Shown one piece after another: positions 10,306-22,857 of a DNA stretch of 64,000 bases. Source of the DNA: Diabrotica undecimpunctata (Eukaryota > Arthropoda > Insecta > Coleoptera > Chrysomelidae); assembly GCF_040954645.1 (NCBI RefSeq), contig NC_092809.1, positions 63,984,141 to 64,048,140 of the forward strand. The letters run 5' to 3'. How positions within the stretch are numbered: the first letter of the stretch is position 1; each line of letters begins with the position of its first letter. Both the position numbers and the translations under genes were made by a program. The notes under the pieces were generated by a model that was not told the origin of the DNA, did no database searches, and saw nothing but the letters and a program-made list of their open reading frames with translations.

Positions 10306-12340
10306 GGTGGAAGAAGGAATAAGAGTTGATAGGATATTATTAAAAGAAAATAATGATGTTTATGAAGAAGAAATGTATTTTGATGATAGGGAAATGTCCC
10401 AAAAGAATGTAAAGAATAATTATTGTAGTGAATATTTAAGGAATGGAAATTTTAAGCAGATGGATGCCTACGAGGCGGAGTGCGTAAAATTGGAAGCAAG
10501 GAATAATGAGTACATAATGAAGAATAATTTTATTTGTAAAGAAGAAGATATAATGAAAGTTTTAAATTGCCCTGAAGAATATAAATCAATAGTCATTTCC
10601 ATATTGCAGCAACATAAGGGACTTGTCAATAAAGAAAATAGAATTGCACAAAATTATATCCATAGTATAAAAGTTAAAGAAGAAAAAGATTTTAAAACAA
10701 AATCATACCCAATACCATATAAATACAGAGAAGAAGTAAACAAAACAATTAATAATATGTTAGAAGATGGGATCATTGAGAAGGCAGACACACGTTTTAT
10801 TAACCCCATAGTAGTAGTACGGAAAAGATCAGGTGAAATCAGGTTATGTTTGGATGCAAGAAATATTAACAAGATTACTGAAAAGCAATTTGAAGCACCA
10901 ATGAGTATAGATGGAATATTAGGAAGAATTACAGGAATGTCATTTTTCACTAAAATCGATTTACAGCATAGTTTCTGGTTAATACCTCTAGAAAGAAAAA
11001 GTAGACAGTATACAGGATTTCAGATAGATGGAGTAGTATATCAATTCAAAGTAGTACCATTTGGACTTCAATCATCTTGCAGTGCTCTATGTAGATGTCT
11101 TCATGATATTTTGGATCAATATGAACATTTTGTAATTCACTACATTGATGATATATTAATTTTTTCTAAAACGGCTGAAGATCATGAGAAACACCTAAAA
11201 ATTATAATAAATAGATTAGACAAAGTTGGACTAAAAATAAATCAAGAAAAATGTACATTTTTTCAAAAAGAAGTCATATATCTAGGTTATAAACTTAACA
11301 CTAAGGGAATCGAAATGGATCCAGAACGGACACAAGTCATTCAGGAATATAAAACACCACACAATTTAAGAACTTTAAGAGGATTTATTGGAATAATTAA
11401 TTATTATAAAAGGATGATACCAGATCTAAGTATAAAAGAAATTCCATTACTTGAACTACTGAGAAAAGGTGTAAAATGGAGATGGGATCAGAGAAGAGAA
11501 CTAGCATTCCAAGAAATTAAAAACATTTTTCTGTCAAATTTGAAAATATACTATCCTGACTACACACAGCCATTCATATTAAGAACAGATGCATCAATAG
11601 AGAGATTATCAGGGGTATTATTACAAATACATGATGGGGTCGAATACCCAATACAATTCATTTCAAGAATTACAAAGCCACATGAAAAGGGTTACTCAGT
11701 TTCAGAATTAGAACTAGCAAGTATAATACACTGTGTCACAAAATTAAGATTTTATTTGTTGGGTAATGAATTTACAATAGAAACAGATCACCAAGCTTTA
11801 ACGTCTATATTAAATAACAAATATGGAAACAGTAGAATACATCGGTGGAGTCTAATACTTAGTGAATACTGCTTTGAAATCAAATACATTTCTGGAAAAT
11901 CCAATATAGTGGCAGATGCTTTATCAAGGTTAGAAAATACATCACAAAAAGGGCAGCGAACAATAAAAATTGGATTAAATCAATTAGTAGAAAGTACTGG
12001 ATTATATTCTAAAGAAGAAATTATAAGAGACCAGATCAATTTGAGTGAAAAACAAAAAGTCCTTAGGAAAGATGGGGTATATTATAAAATAATAAATGGC
12101 ATAGAAGTATATGTAATAACTAGAACTTTAGCAAAGAAAATATTGAAAAATTTACATAACAATTATATGCATATTGGTTCAAGAAAGCTATGGATGCTAT
12201 TTAGGGACAATTATTTTGCAAAGAATGACATAAGTATAGCAAAAGAAATTACTACCCAATGCCCAATATGTCAACTAAACAAAGAAAAGAATTTCAAATC
12301 CAGAACACATATAAATCTAATGTTGTATATGAAAAACTAA
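10301..12340 (+). CDS. pol: reverse transcriptase-RNase H and integrase zinc-binding region
   Basis: Gypsy-type RT spans about 10700-11300: 'VVRKRSGEIRLCLDARNIN', catalytic D in 'FFTKIDLQHSFW', 'VPFGLQSS' and the YIDD catalytic pair near 11140. RNase H follows, with D in 'LRTDASIE', E in 'SVSELELA' and D in 'IETDHQAL', ending at 'NIVADALSRLE' near 11930. Then comes the integrase HHCC region, with H-x4-H near 12155 and 'CPICQ' near 12262. It copies element RNA into DNA and degrades the template. The first in-frame ATG is well inside the frame, so this is a polyprotein segment displaced by a frame change at about 10300. The stop at 12338 is premature; integrase continues in the frame of the protease. 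Confidence 0.9.
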   Translation, partial: DEVEEGIRVDRILLKENNDVYEEEMYFDDREMSQKNVKNNYCSEYLRNGNFKQMDAYEAECVKLEARNNEYIMKNNFICKEEDIMKVLNCPEEYKSIVISILQQHKGLVNKENRIAQNYIHSIKVKEEKDFKTKSYPIPYKYREEVNKTINNMLEDGIIEKADTRFINPIVVVRKRSGEIRLCLDARNINKITEKQFEAPMSIDGILGRITGMSFFTKIDLQHSFWLIPLERKSRQYTGFQIDGVVYQFKVVPFGLQSSCSALCRCLHDILDQYEHFVIHYIDDILIFSKTAEDHEKHLKIIINRLDKVGLKINQEKCTFFQKEVIYLGYKLNTKGIEMDPERTQVIQEYKTPHNLRTLRGFIGIINYYKRMIPDLSIKEIPLLELLRKGVKWRWDQRRELAFQEIKNIFLSNLKIYYPDYTQPFILRTDASIERLSGVLLQIHDGVEYPIQFISRITKPHEKGYSVSELELASIIHCVTKLRFYLLGNEFTIETDHQALTSILNNKYGNSRIHRWSLILSEYCFEIKYISGKSNIVADALSRLENTSQKGQRTIKIGLNQLVESTGLYSKEEIIRDQINLSEKQKVLRKDGVYYKIINGIEVYVITRTLAKKILKNLHNNYMHIGSRKLWMLFRDNYFAKNDISIAKEITTQCPICQLNKEKNFKSRTHINLMLYMKN

Positions 12341-13143
12341 ATACAGTTTCCATGGATTTTATTTCAAATTTAGTTCTCAGTCCAACAGGAAAAAAGCATA
12401 TACTAGTGATAGTTGATTTATATACAAAATTTATTAAACTATATCCCTGCTCTAGAACAAATGTTAAAACATTAAAATTATATATTAATCAATTTTTCGA
12501 AGAAATAGGACCATTTAGAAATTGCATAATAGATAATGCTACATATTTTAACAACCAAAAATTTCGGACATTTTGTGAGAAAAAGGGAATCAACATTCAT
12601 TTTACAAGTATCAGACATCCTCAGGCAAATCCTGCAGAAAGATATATTAAAGAAGTTATAAAATATTTAAGGATACTGTGCCAAAATCAACACGAAACTT
12701 GGCAGCAACATATACCACAAGTAGAGTATTTTTTAAATAATACACATAATTTGAATACAGAAGAAGTACCAGAATATTTAATGTTTGGCCATATAGGAAA
12801 CAGAAAGTGGATTAGTGAATATAATCAGGATATGTTAGAACAAGTAATGCAGAAAGTGAATAACCGAATTAGGAGGAAAGCTGAAAAATATATCAGAAGA
12901 CAAAATCGAAATATAAAAAAACCAATCACATTTCAAAAAGGAGACCTAGTGTTAATTCGTTCACTTAGAAAAACTAATGTTAAAGAAAATCGTTGTAAAA
13001 AATTACAACCAATGTTTGAAGGTCCATACATAATTGAAAATCAGAATGGACTAAATAGTTATGTGTTAATAAATGCAGAGAACAGACTAAGAGGCATATT
13101 TCATATCAACGACATTTTTCAATATCATGAAGAGATTGAATAA
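12259..13143 (+). CDS. integrase catalytic core and C-terminal part
   Basis: An rve-type integrase core with the three acidic residues visible: D in 'SMDFIS' (about 12350), D in 'IIDNATYF' (about 12530) and E in 'ANPAERYIKE' (about 12630). The C-terminal part contains 'FQKGDLVLI' and 'MFEGPYII', the GPY/F-type module of gypsy integrases, and a stop at 13141. No chromodomain follows. It would insert the cDNA. The frame overlaps the previous one for 82 bases, so the exact point where one base was lost cannot be placed within 12259-12340. Confidence 0.88.
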   Translation: MPNMSTKQRKEFQIQNTYKSNVVYEKLNTVSMDFISNLVLSPTGKKHILVIVDLYTKFIKLYPCSRTNVKTLKLYINQFFEEIGPFRNCIIDNATYFNNQKFRTFCEKKGINIHFTSIRHPQANPAERYIKEVIKYLRILCQNQHETWQQHIPQVEYFLNNTHNLNTEEVPEYLMFGHIGNRKWISEYNQDMLEQVMQKVNNRIRRKAEKYIRRQNRNIKKPITFQKGDLVLIRSLRKTNVKENRCKKLQPMFEGPYIIENQNGLNSYVLINAENRLRGIFHINDIFQYHEEIE

Positions 13144-13749
13144 TGATTTCTATACCTTTAACACAAATATAATAACACTAATAACTTACTGATATATCCA
13201 TTTTATTCAATAGACTTGATTTGTTAAATGGTAGATGGTAGATTTCATTATTTTGAATCAATTTGACATCATATTTGTTGAATTTTGTATATATGGAAAT
13301 TAATTTGTACCCTAAAAATCATAATTTGGGGTTAGACACAAAATTGATACTATAATTGCTATAATAATGTCTTTCTAATATAATAAAGTGAAAAAAAAAC
13401 TTACCAATTTATATTGATGAAAGTTATTTTGAAAGGAAATAATTCCTAGATTTTGTCTATAAACAAACAGAACACCATATCGATTATATTTTTAATTAAG
13501 GTTATATTTTATTCTCTGATATCGCATCCATTGCCCCATTTGACATGACAGTTTGGCCATAGAATAGCCGAACTGTGCTCCGTTGTTCTCTGCTTTGACA
13601 TAGACAGCGAACAGGGATGTATTTAACACATTTTAAATAATAAAAAAAAAATTGAATTATTAATTTATTAAATTTAATAAGGTATGAGAAAATTAATATT
13701 TAAAAAAATAATAAGTAAATTATTTATTTTAAATATTATTTTGGGGTAT
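13144..13749. other. non-coding 3' part of the LTR retrotransposon
   Basis: AT-rich, with no env-like frame. A clear polypurine tract is missing; the bases just before the 3' LTR read TTTTGGGGTAT, a weak candidate. Confidence 0.6.
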
Positions 13750-15299
<1,550 letters not shown>

Positions 15300-15960
15300 A
15301 TAAGGAGACCATAGAATATGAAAACTACCGAGCAATTAATTTACTGAATGTAACATATAAATAATGACTAGTATAATTAAAGACAGACTAACAATATATA
15401 CAGAACAAAGCATAGGGGATTACCAGTACGGTTTTAGAAAAGGATGATCCGCACATACGTTAAAATAAGTGATAGTGAAAACATACGAGTACGACGGAGA
15501 AACACAAAATATACTTTTACTAGACTATAAACAGGCGTTTGACAAACTAAACAGAAGAAAAATGATCCAAGACTTACAAGAAAGTAATATACCAAATAAA
15601 ATTATAAGAATGATAGAAATAACAATGCGAGAGATGCGCTCTCAACGGTACTATTTATTCTGTCACTAGACAAGATAATAAAAAACCTGTCGAACGCAGG
15701 AACTACAAACAAGAATGCAGTACAAATAATATGCGGACGATATAACCATAGTAACAACAGATAAAAAGGTATCAAAGAAAACCTTCCAAGAAATATAAAA
15801 CGAAACCAAGCGGAGAGGACTGGAAACAAATGAAAATAAAACAAAATACATGAACGTAAGCAAGAAAAAGAAGACACCAATAAGAGAATTGACAATAGAC
15901 GCACACAGTTTCGAAGAGGTTGAAACATTCAAATATTTGATTAGCTCCTTCTATGATGTT
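15300..15960 (+). pseudogene. LINE reverse transcriptase fragment
   Basis: Broken frames read 'YENYRAINLLNVTYK' (15320-15360), 'YQYGFRKG' (15423), 'LLLDYKQAFDKLNRRKM' (15511-15560) and 'ICGRYNHSNNR' in one frame with the ADD pair in another (near 15735). They end with 'KTKYMNVSKKKKTP' near 15840. These are ordered RT blocks of an RTE-like or CR1-like LINE with an internal deletion. It begins right after the GA repeat. Confidence 0.75.
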
Positions 15961-15984
15961 TCGAGAAAAATAAGACATTTGCCC

Positions 15985-16325
15985 ATGGTAATTTTTAACA
16001 CGATACCTACTGAATATAACAGGAAATAATTCGCTGGTGATTCATACAAGTAACAACTCTGCTGTAAAAAAAATGCTTAGAAAAATTTTTGTTGAAGCGT
16101 TTAGCATTTTCTCTTATGAAGGAACATCTTTGAGCGACAGAATTTAACTGAAATTACGTATTCAGGCTATATGTAATATTCCTAACACAGACGACAATCC
16201 AACGAATGGAATAGTACATGGTAGATGCTATTTTTGTGACCGTAAAAAGAACCGGAAAACGACTGTTTCCTGCTCTAGATCTAAAAAGTCTTTGTGCAGA
16301 GAAAAACTGAACTTATATTGGATTA
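15985..16325 (+). pseudogene. piggyBac transposase C-terminal fragment
   Basis: Frames in this stretch give 'INSLVIHTSNN'-like residues followed by 'HGRCYFCDRKKNRKTTVSC' (16220-16275) and 'KSLCREKLNLY'. This is the cysteine-rich C-terminal zinc-binding domain of piggyBac transposases. The DDE domain is absent. It lies between two LINE fragments. Confidence 0.7.
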
Positions 16326-16329
16326 ATTA

Positions 16330-17822
16330 AAAGTCCTGGGCCTGACAATGCATATGCTAAACTCATAAAGCCATTTAACACAGACAGTACTCAACGACTA
16401 ACAAAAATATTCAATGACATATATTTAACCGGAGTAGTACCAAGAACATGGCTGAAGTCAATGTTTATTGCTCTACCAAAGAAAACAAAATCCGTATTCT
16501 GCAACGATTTTCGGACCATCAGCATAATAAGCCACATTTTTTAAAGTTATTTCTAAAAATCATACATCAAAGGATTATAGACTATGCGAAGAAAAAGTCA
16601 GCCGTACACAGTTTGGTTTTCGGAACGCAGTGGGTACAAAGTGCTATTTCAACGATGTAGAGATGTGAATTGCGATATTCATGCATGCTTCATTGATTAC
16701 CATAAAGCATTTGATAAAGTAAAATACGACAAGCTGATGGAGATATTAACAAGTATTGGGATAAACAACTGTGATCTAATAATTATTAGCAAGCTTTACT
16801 GAAATCAAAGGCAGGAGAATCCGATGATATTAAAATCAAGCGTGAGGTCTGACAGGGAGGTATACTATCACCCTTGCTGTTTAACATGGACTCTGAGGAA
16901 ATCTTTCAAGAAGTAGTAGACGATGTTGAAGCTGAAATTCGAATTAACGGAGAATGTATCAATAACATAAGATATGCGGATGACACTGTGGTATTCGCTG
17001 ACAGTTATAAAGCCCTCTAGGAGTTAATGAATAAAATCACAGAAGTGAGTCAGAGATATGGACTTTAACTGAACATTAAGAAAACAAAATGTATGATGAT
17101 CTCTAACAGCAAACTGAAAGAATCAGTTTAAATGGTCAACCAATAGAAATAGTAAAAAGCTAAAAAAAAAGAAAAAAAAAACTAAAAAAAAAGAAGAAAA
17201 GCTATTCAAATGCCATTATTTAGCGATACCCATAAAAACCAGGTTACTACGATCTTTCCTATATTATTGTACGAAATTGAGTCGTGGTCTCTCACAAACG
17301 GTACCTGTAAGAAAATTAAGGCTTTTGAAATTTGGCTTTATTGTAGAATCCTAAAGATATCCTATACCGACCACGTTACTAACCAGGACGTTTGATTAAG
17401 AATGCAAAAAGGAAAAGGGTTGTTAACTACAATAAAAACAACCACAATTGAATATCTCGGTTACTTTTTTTTTTTTTTTCTTATTTTTTTTTTAATGGCT
17501 TTGGCTTGAAACCTTTAGCCATGTAATTACATATAGATATTAGTACTCATTCATACAGGATTGTACAAGGAGGACACTTTTCACGCTCAGGGATCTCGGT
17601 TACATTATGCCGAAAAGCGAAAGATATGGGTTGCTGCAATTAATTCTTCAAGGAAAATGATGACCAGGAAAGCGAAAAATTTCCTGGCTGAAATATCTAC
17701 GTACGTGGTTCAACACAACAACCTCAAATATTTTCAGAGCCGCAGTTTGCAAAATACAGATTGTCATGATGATTGCCAACATCTGAAACGGATAGGCACT
17801 ATAAGAAGAAGAAGAAGAACTA
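16330..17822 (+). pseudogene. RTE-like LINE ORF2 remnant with 3' (AGA)n tail
   Basis: Ordered but frame-shifted blocks: 'KSPGPDNAYAKLIKPF' (16331), 'VPRTWLKSMFIALPKK' (16440), 'RTQFGFRNAVG' (16605), 'CFIDYHKAFDKVKYDKLME' (16688), 'GGILSPLLFNM' (16857) and 'INNIRYADDTVVFAD' (16960), so the catalytic YADD is still readable. 'KIKAFEIWLYCRILKISYTD' follows at 17315. A C-terminal scrap at 17560-17822 ends in AAGAAGAAGAAG, the simple tail typical of the clade. It has many stops and is inactive. Confidence 0.8.
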
Positions 17823-17989
17823 AAAGTTTTGTTTTTTTTATCTAAATAGAGAATAGTTTATTTACTCTCCACTCTACCACTCTTCAGTGGTCATAACATT
17901 AATTTACGTTTTATTATTATATTTTTTTATTTATTTTTATTAATATTTATCGTAAAAACAAAATGTTTATGAAAAATAAGTAAAAAAAA

Positions 17990-19450
17990 ATACTGTACAA
18001 AATATGGTACACCAGGCATATAAACTACTATTAAGTTTCAGTGTGGTATGAAACAAAACATTTAACATGTAAGCCCTACGTTGCATTTTGAACACCTCAT
18101 TTTTTGCTCTATCGTGGACCAAACCACATCGAGTTGGTTTTTCCTGTAGAATTACTAAATAGTCTAGTCGATCATAGCGAATATTAATGTTATTATTGGC
18201 TGATGGACGACCTCGAAAATAGGAAGTAGGTTTTTTATTTTGCTGTAACATGATTGTTTGTGATAACATGATTTATTTTATTGTAACATTACGTTGTAAC
18301 GTAATGATGTTGCAATGCGTCTTCTAAATGATAACTGGTCCAGTTTTCCTCCATGCAAACGATGTAGTTGCCAGACATTCTGAACAGCCATGTCAATGAA
18401 TTGATTGATCAATGAAAAATACCATTTTTTGCCGCCAATAGAAATGCGGTAAAGACTAATATTTTGGTCACTACGATCTACTCCGCCCATATTTACATTA
18501 TACTTATGTACGAGATGCGGTTGTTGTACCTGAAATGATAAATATTACTAGTATTACAGAGGAAGATTGTCTATTTTGTTTCATACCTGGATCGTCTTCT
18601 TCTCTTTCTGTGAATACCCCTTTACAAGATGAATTGGTTGAAGTCCTGCTGAGTTTGAACAGAGCGTTACTAAATTATTTTCATGCCATTTTACTGCAAT
18701 TATATTTTGATCAGCAATTTTTCTGTAGTCATAATATTTCCCTCTCTTTTCTTTTTTCATAATTTTTGGATCTTGTAAGTGTACTCCTGGTAAACGATTT
18801 TCTTTAACCGTGCCAGTGGCTGAAAAAGCTTTTCTCTGTTAGTTTTTCCATAAGAAGAATAGAGGTAAAAAACTTTAAATGTACTGAACCATTGCTTCAT
18901 CTACATAATGCGTTGCCGTTAAAGGTCCGTACTTCATAAACTTCTTATTCAAATTTACAAATAAAGGCCTGACTTTTACAAATTTATCTCCTTGTTCTAA
19001 GGTACAGTTATCTGTCAGATGAAAATTTGATATAATAAATTTAAATTTATCTCTCGTAAGAGCTTCTGTCACAAGTTGATAGTTAGCATCTGTCACGTTG
19101 CCAAAACATTCTTCTGCAAGGAATGTTTACATACCCAGTCAGTATAAGAGTTCCCAAAAAAGCTTTGACTTCATATTCTCGAACTTCTTGTTGGCGATTC
19201 TTCTGTGAAGCATATCGATTAGTTTCTGACGTTATCAGGTGTATGAGTTCTTCATAAAAAAAAAGGAAAAACCATTCAAGAGGACTCCTAGAATCATGTT
19301 TTTCTGGAAGTTCGTTTACAATGATACATTAGTCTTTCATCTGAATGTCTTCTTTTACCCAGTGGTAGATTTTTTTTTCTTAGACCCTTTAACTGTTCTT
19401 TTTTCTCCCTGCTCTGATAATGAAATAGTATTTTGAGAATCAGTTACTAA
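17990..19450 (-). pseudogene. piggyBac transposase, decayed, with a likely intron
   Basis: Reading down from 19450 the minus strand gives 'ITSETNRYASQKNRQQ' and 'VKAFLGTLILTGYVNIP' (19130-19230), 'EALTRDKFKFIISNFHLTD' (19015-19070) and the first catalytic block 'THYVDEAMVQYI' (18875). Next come 'TEKSFSATGTVKENRLPG' (about 18800) and 'KWHENNLVTLCSNSAG' (about 18680), then 'NMGGVDRSDQNISLYRI' (18430-18490) with the conserved GGVD, and a weak C-terminal cysteine-rich remnant near 18100. The middle with the second catalytic D is deleted near 18870. The minus-strand 57-base segment at 18586-18530 behaves as an intron. It lies against a plus-strand mariner tail. Confidence 0.85.
18530..18586 (-). 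other. likely 57-nt intron in piggyBac transposase
   Basis: On the minus strand the exon ends ATCCAG, the segment starts GTATGA and ends TTTCAG, and the next exon starts GTACAACAACC. Removing it joins '...KKTIQ' to 'VQQPHLVHKYN' in frame up to GGVD. Kept in, it adds 19 codons with four stops. Splicing itself is inferred. Confidence 0.7.
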
Positions 19451-19457
19451 TGCGTCA

Positions 19458-19713
19458 CTGTCGCGATCACCTGATCTTGCACCTTGTGATTTTTTTTATG
19501 TAGGGATATATCAAGTCCAAACTATATGGAATTGAAGACGATAGGCCTAATTCTCTCCAAGAATTAAGAGAAAAGATCTTTGATTCAATGAGAGATATTA
19601 GTCCAGAAACATATACTAATGTCAGACGAAACTTTTATAATAGATTGGGTTATTGTTCTGCTGCTAATGGAGGCTTATTCGAACATTTTTCAAAATACAT
19701 TTCATTAGAATAA
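19458..19713 (+). pseudogene. mariner-like transposase C-terminal fragment
   Basis: One frame reads 'RSPDLAPCDFF' and another continues 'QELREKIFDSMRDISPETY' and 'NRLGYCSAANGGLFEHF' to a stop at 19711. This is the end of the same DUF4817-type mariner-like family seen at 851-1834 and 57101-57998. Only the last catalytic block survives. The left edge abuts the piggyBac copy. Confidence 0.75.
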
Positions 19714-21124
19714 AATACGTTTATTAAGAATATTTTTATAGAATTTCTACCTATTTAAACATTTTTTGTAAGTACATTTATTTAGAACGTTCTTTTATGT
19801 TTGAAGAATTTTTACTTTATTTTGGAAAGTAAGACATTGTTTTTTCAATAAGATTTTCATGTTTTACTATAAACACTTCTAATAAAGACTAAAATAAATG
19901 TTTAGTGATTTAAAGCAAAACGATATAATATCTGCATAATTTCAAATTTTAAAAAAGTAAAACCTCCAAGTTGGATTCGAACCCTGAGCGCCTGGATGAG
20001 AACATCGTGCCTTGAACTCTGATCCATCAGACTTTTATAATTATTTAGTAACAGTTTGGGTTATTGTTCTGCTGCTGTTCAAATCATAGTAGAAATTATT
20101 CTTGCTTAATAATTTAAAACTTTAGATTAAATAATCACTATTAATTAAATTATTTTATTCACATTTTTGCTTTATTGTGGTCAATCAGTTTTTACTTTAT
20201 GCGAAATTAAAAAATGAAAATACGTCACACATACGACGTTACACATAATTATGACCGAGGTGATTTAGTTCAAAGCTAACGTCTAAAGGTGTAAGACTAT
20301 CGATAGTGGTAATGTAATGTAATGTAAATTATAGGTTTCTATCGATTATTTCTCACCTCTACGAGTTTCATCTCTTTTTATTTTACAAGGTAACTGTGTT
20401 TTTTATCTCTTACGTTAAAAAGCCGGGTGGTAAGACACTCATCACTGTATAATCTCTGCGGATATAAAAGCAAAACCAGTATCAAGTTTTTATAAATTTA
20501 ATTATTAAGGAATGTTAAATTAGTCTTGATTAGTCAATTGATTTAATTTATGTTTTTTTATTTATTGCTTCTTTATTACTTTATTATAAAATTGCTGGAT
20601 GATCTATGATAATTGACCACGAGTAAAATTTTATCTCATTTGGTTGTTGTTTATAAGAAATAATTTTTATTAACTTACGAGATTTTGATGTTTTGTAATT
20701 TTTTGCAGGCTTTTTGATAATAAACGTGATTTAATTAATCAACGTCTGACTGTAAATAGAAAGCCACAAAAACCTATACTTATGTTCAATTATCATGGAT
20801 CATCCAGTAATTAACAAAATAAGAACAGCAATAGAGCAATAATTAAAAATTCATAAATTAAATGAATTGTCTAGACCAATTTAATATTTTTTAATAAATA
20901 AATTTGTGAAAACTTGCTACTGGTTTTGATTTTCTATCTACAGATATTATATTCTATTCATTTGCTTTAGTTTTATAGAAGATGACTCATCATATTATGA
21001 CTCATGATCATGACTCAAATTAAAGGAAATAAAAACATCGAAACACATGGACTTAATCTGGGAACACCGAAAAAAACTGACTTGCCCAATAGATAAAAGA
21101 ATAAATATGTATGTAGAAAGTGTC
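19714..21124. other. non-coding AT-rich stretch
   Basis: No coding domain was found. It contains a tRNA-like segment near 20000, and TAATG repeats at 20309-20324. It may be intronic to the gene whose first exon lies at 22616-22784. Confidence 0.4.
19968..20035 (-). repeat. tRNA-like / SINE-head segment (tentative)
   Basis: On the minus strand a B-box-like GGTTCGAATCC is preceded at tRNA-like spacing by an A-box-like GGATCAGAG region. Acceptor-stem pairing is poor, so this is not called a tRNA. A similar segment lies at 40698-40770. Confidence 0.3.
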
Positions 21125-21355
21125 TACTTATTATTGTGCCATCTTCTAATGAAGGTTAGCGCTCACTTCTTTAAACGCTTCCTTATGTTTTGCAACGTAA
21201 AATATTTGTTCAACAGTAAGATTAGTCTAATCTCTGATATTCTTCAGCCAAAATGTTTTCTTTCTTCCCAAGCTTCTTGTTCTCTTTGCTCTTTCTTTCA
21301 TGATCACGTGTAAAAAAGAGATTGATCGTTTCCAAGTATGTGACCCAGATAAGAT
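21125..21355 (-). pseudogene. RTE-like LINE C-terminal fragment
   Basis: The minus strand reads 'SFLHVIMKERAKRTRSLGRK' and 'KTFWLKNIRD', then 'TNLTVEQIFYVAKHKEAFKEV' (21150-21210). This is the basic 'GRRR.WL.NIR.WT' tail of RTE-like LINEs. There are no RT motifs. The fragment is opposite in direction to the LINE piece that follows at 21405. Confidence 0.7.
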
Positions 21356-21404
21356 GATTTTCTTATTATAATTGTGTTGATAATTAGAAAATTTAGGAAT
21401 TATA

Positions 21405-21835
21405 AAGACAACTTAACGCAACCGAAAAAGAAAGAAACTTAGAGAAGGGGACGAAGAACATTATACAACAACAATTGAAAGACGATACGTCCCCTTAAAA
21501 CAAACATTGGATAATACAAGAAATTAAGGCATTGATATTGAAAAAGAAGAAATACAAGAATAAAAACGAACAACAATAGAAACAAGTAAATTCAAAATCA
21601 AAATCAAACAAAAAATCAAAGAAATGAAAGAATTTTGACTATCAGAAAAATGTGTAGAAGTATAAAGTTTAAAAAAACAACATCACAGTTTTACCATATA
21701 TAGGAAAATTAAAGAAGCAGCTAGGATATAAAAGAAAAAAGGTATTGAAAACATAGGGGACAAAAATAACAAAATTGAAAGTGTAGAGAAAATAAATTCA
21801 TTGAAAGTTGAAATAAATAGCGATATGAATTAGAC
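21405..21835 (+). pseudogene. LINE ORF2 middle fragment (between endonuclease and RT)
   Basis: Broken frames read 'WIIQEIKALILKKKKYKNK' (21509-21560) and 'GKLKKQLGYKRKKV' (21702-21745). They match the lysine-rich connector before the RT domain of RTE-like LINEs, comparable with 59143-59330. There is no catalytic motif. Confidence 0.55.
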
Positions 21836-22615
21836 ACAGCCATTGTTTTTTAATTTTTTGAATTGTTCTGCGCTATATGGGTTATTTGTAATTTTTCTCC
21901 AAACTTAATGTTTTTTTAGTTACAAAAAATTTAAAAATGAAAAAATGCAAAATTACCGTTTTTAAGGCTCAAAAACATAAGTAAAATATATTATTTTTGA
22001 ATTCATCAGGGACCTAAATTTAAGCTCAAAGCCTGTTCTATCATTTTCCGATAAGTATTTTTACACTTTAGAGAAAACTTGCAATAGACTTTTTCTGTTG
22101 ATAATGATAATGAAACCTAAAAAATATTTGCCGTGCCGAAAAATTTATTGTTACGATTTGTTTAAAAAATTTGAACAACTTTTCGCCTGCGCTACCTCTT
22201 GAAACTTATTTTTTAGGTATCTCATGAAAATGATTATGCAAACAAATCTTATGGGAATATTTTCCCGAACGAACCCGAGCTATTCGTCTTGTCTAATAAT
22301 GTTTTATTTTAATGAGGTCTAAAAATTTTAACATGTTAATAATTTTTTACTAAAATAAGAAAAATCATGAAAACATAAATACAAAATCCAATTAACTAGA
22401 AATAGCTTATTTCAAAATAAATATCAACAGTCAATAAGTCAATTTAGAAAAAGAAATATAAAGCTGGAATAGCTTTAAAAGTGTTCAATTAGTAAAGAAT
22501 AAGTAATGAACACTTTGAAAATTCTGAAATGCTTCATAATATAATATACATATGTTCATAATATGTGTAAAATTAATTAATTGAGATAAGTATAATATAA
22601 TAAGTATATACATAC

Positions 22616-22784
22616 ATGCCCATGGTCCAAATTTTTTTACAAGTGATGTTTCTTCAGTTGATATAAACAACGGAGCTAGCACAGCTCTACAAGTTTGTAA
22701 AATATTCCATATAGAGTCTAGCAAAAAGGACACAAGCACTATTAATCCAATTGCAGCCAACGGAAGTGTGTAGAAATCCCACAT
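22616..22784 (-). CDS. first coding exon of a hydroxysteroid-dehydrogenase-like gene (HSDL1/HSD17B12-type)
   Basis: The minus strand starts MWDFYTLPLAAIG in a good context (GAGAAATG). It has one hydrophobic segment (about residues 8-32), then 'RAVLAPLFISTEETSLVKKF' and 'GPWA'. This matches the N-terminus of insect HSDL1/17-beta-HSD-like short-chain dehydrogenases, where an ER-membrane anchor precedes a 'FG.WA.VTGATDGIG' cofactor-binding loop. The exon ends in GGGCAT followed by GTATGT at 22615, a good donor in phase 1; the glycine-rich loop should be in the next exon. No exon 2 was found further left, so the rest lies beyond a long intron or the exon is orphaned. A piggyBac element sits 73 bp upstream of the ATG. 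The main alternative is a chance open frame. Confidence 0.6.
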
Positions 22785-22857
22785 TTCTCCTTAAACTAAA
22801 ATGAAAGAGTTGTTAAGGTAATAGACACATCAGCAACATATTTTAAAATTATCTTAA

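Noticed and set aside
13144..13749. A third (env-like) ORF in the gypsy element
   Set aside because: No open frame of useful length or signal-peptide-like start between integrase and the 3' LTR.
19968..20035. A true tRNA gene on the minus strand
   Set aside because: B-box-like GGTTCGAATCC is present but the acceptor and anticodon arms do not pair convincingly; kept only as a tentative SINE-like segment.
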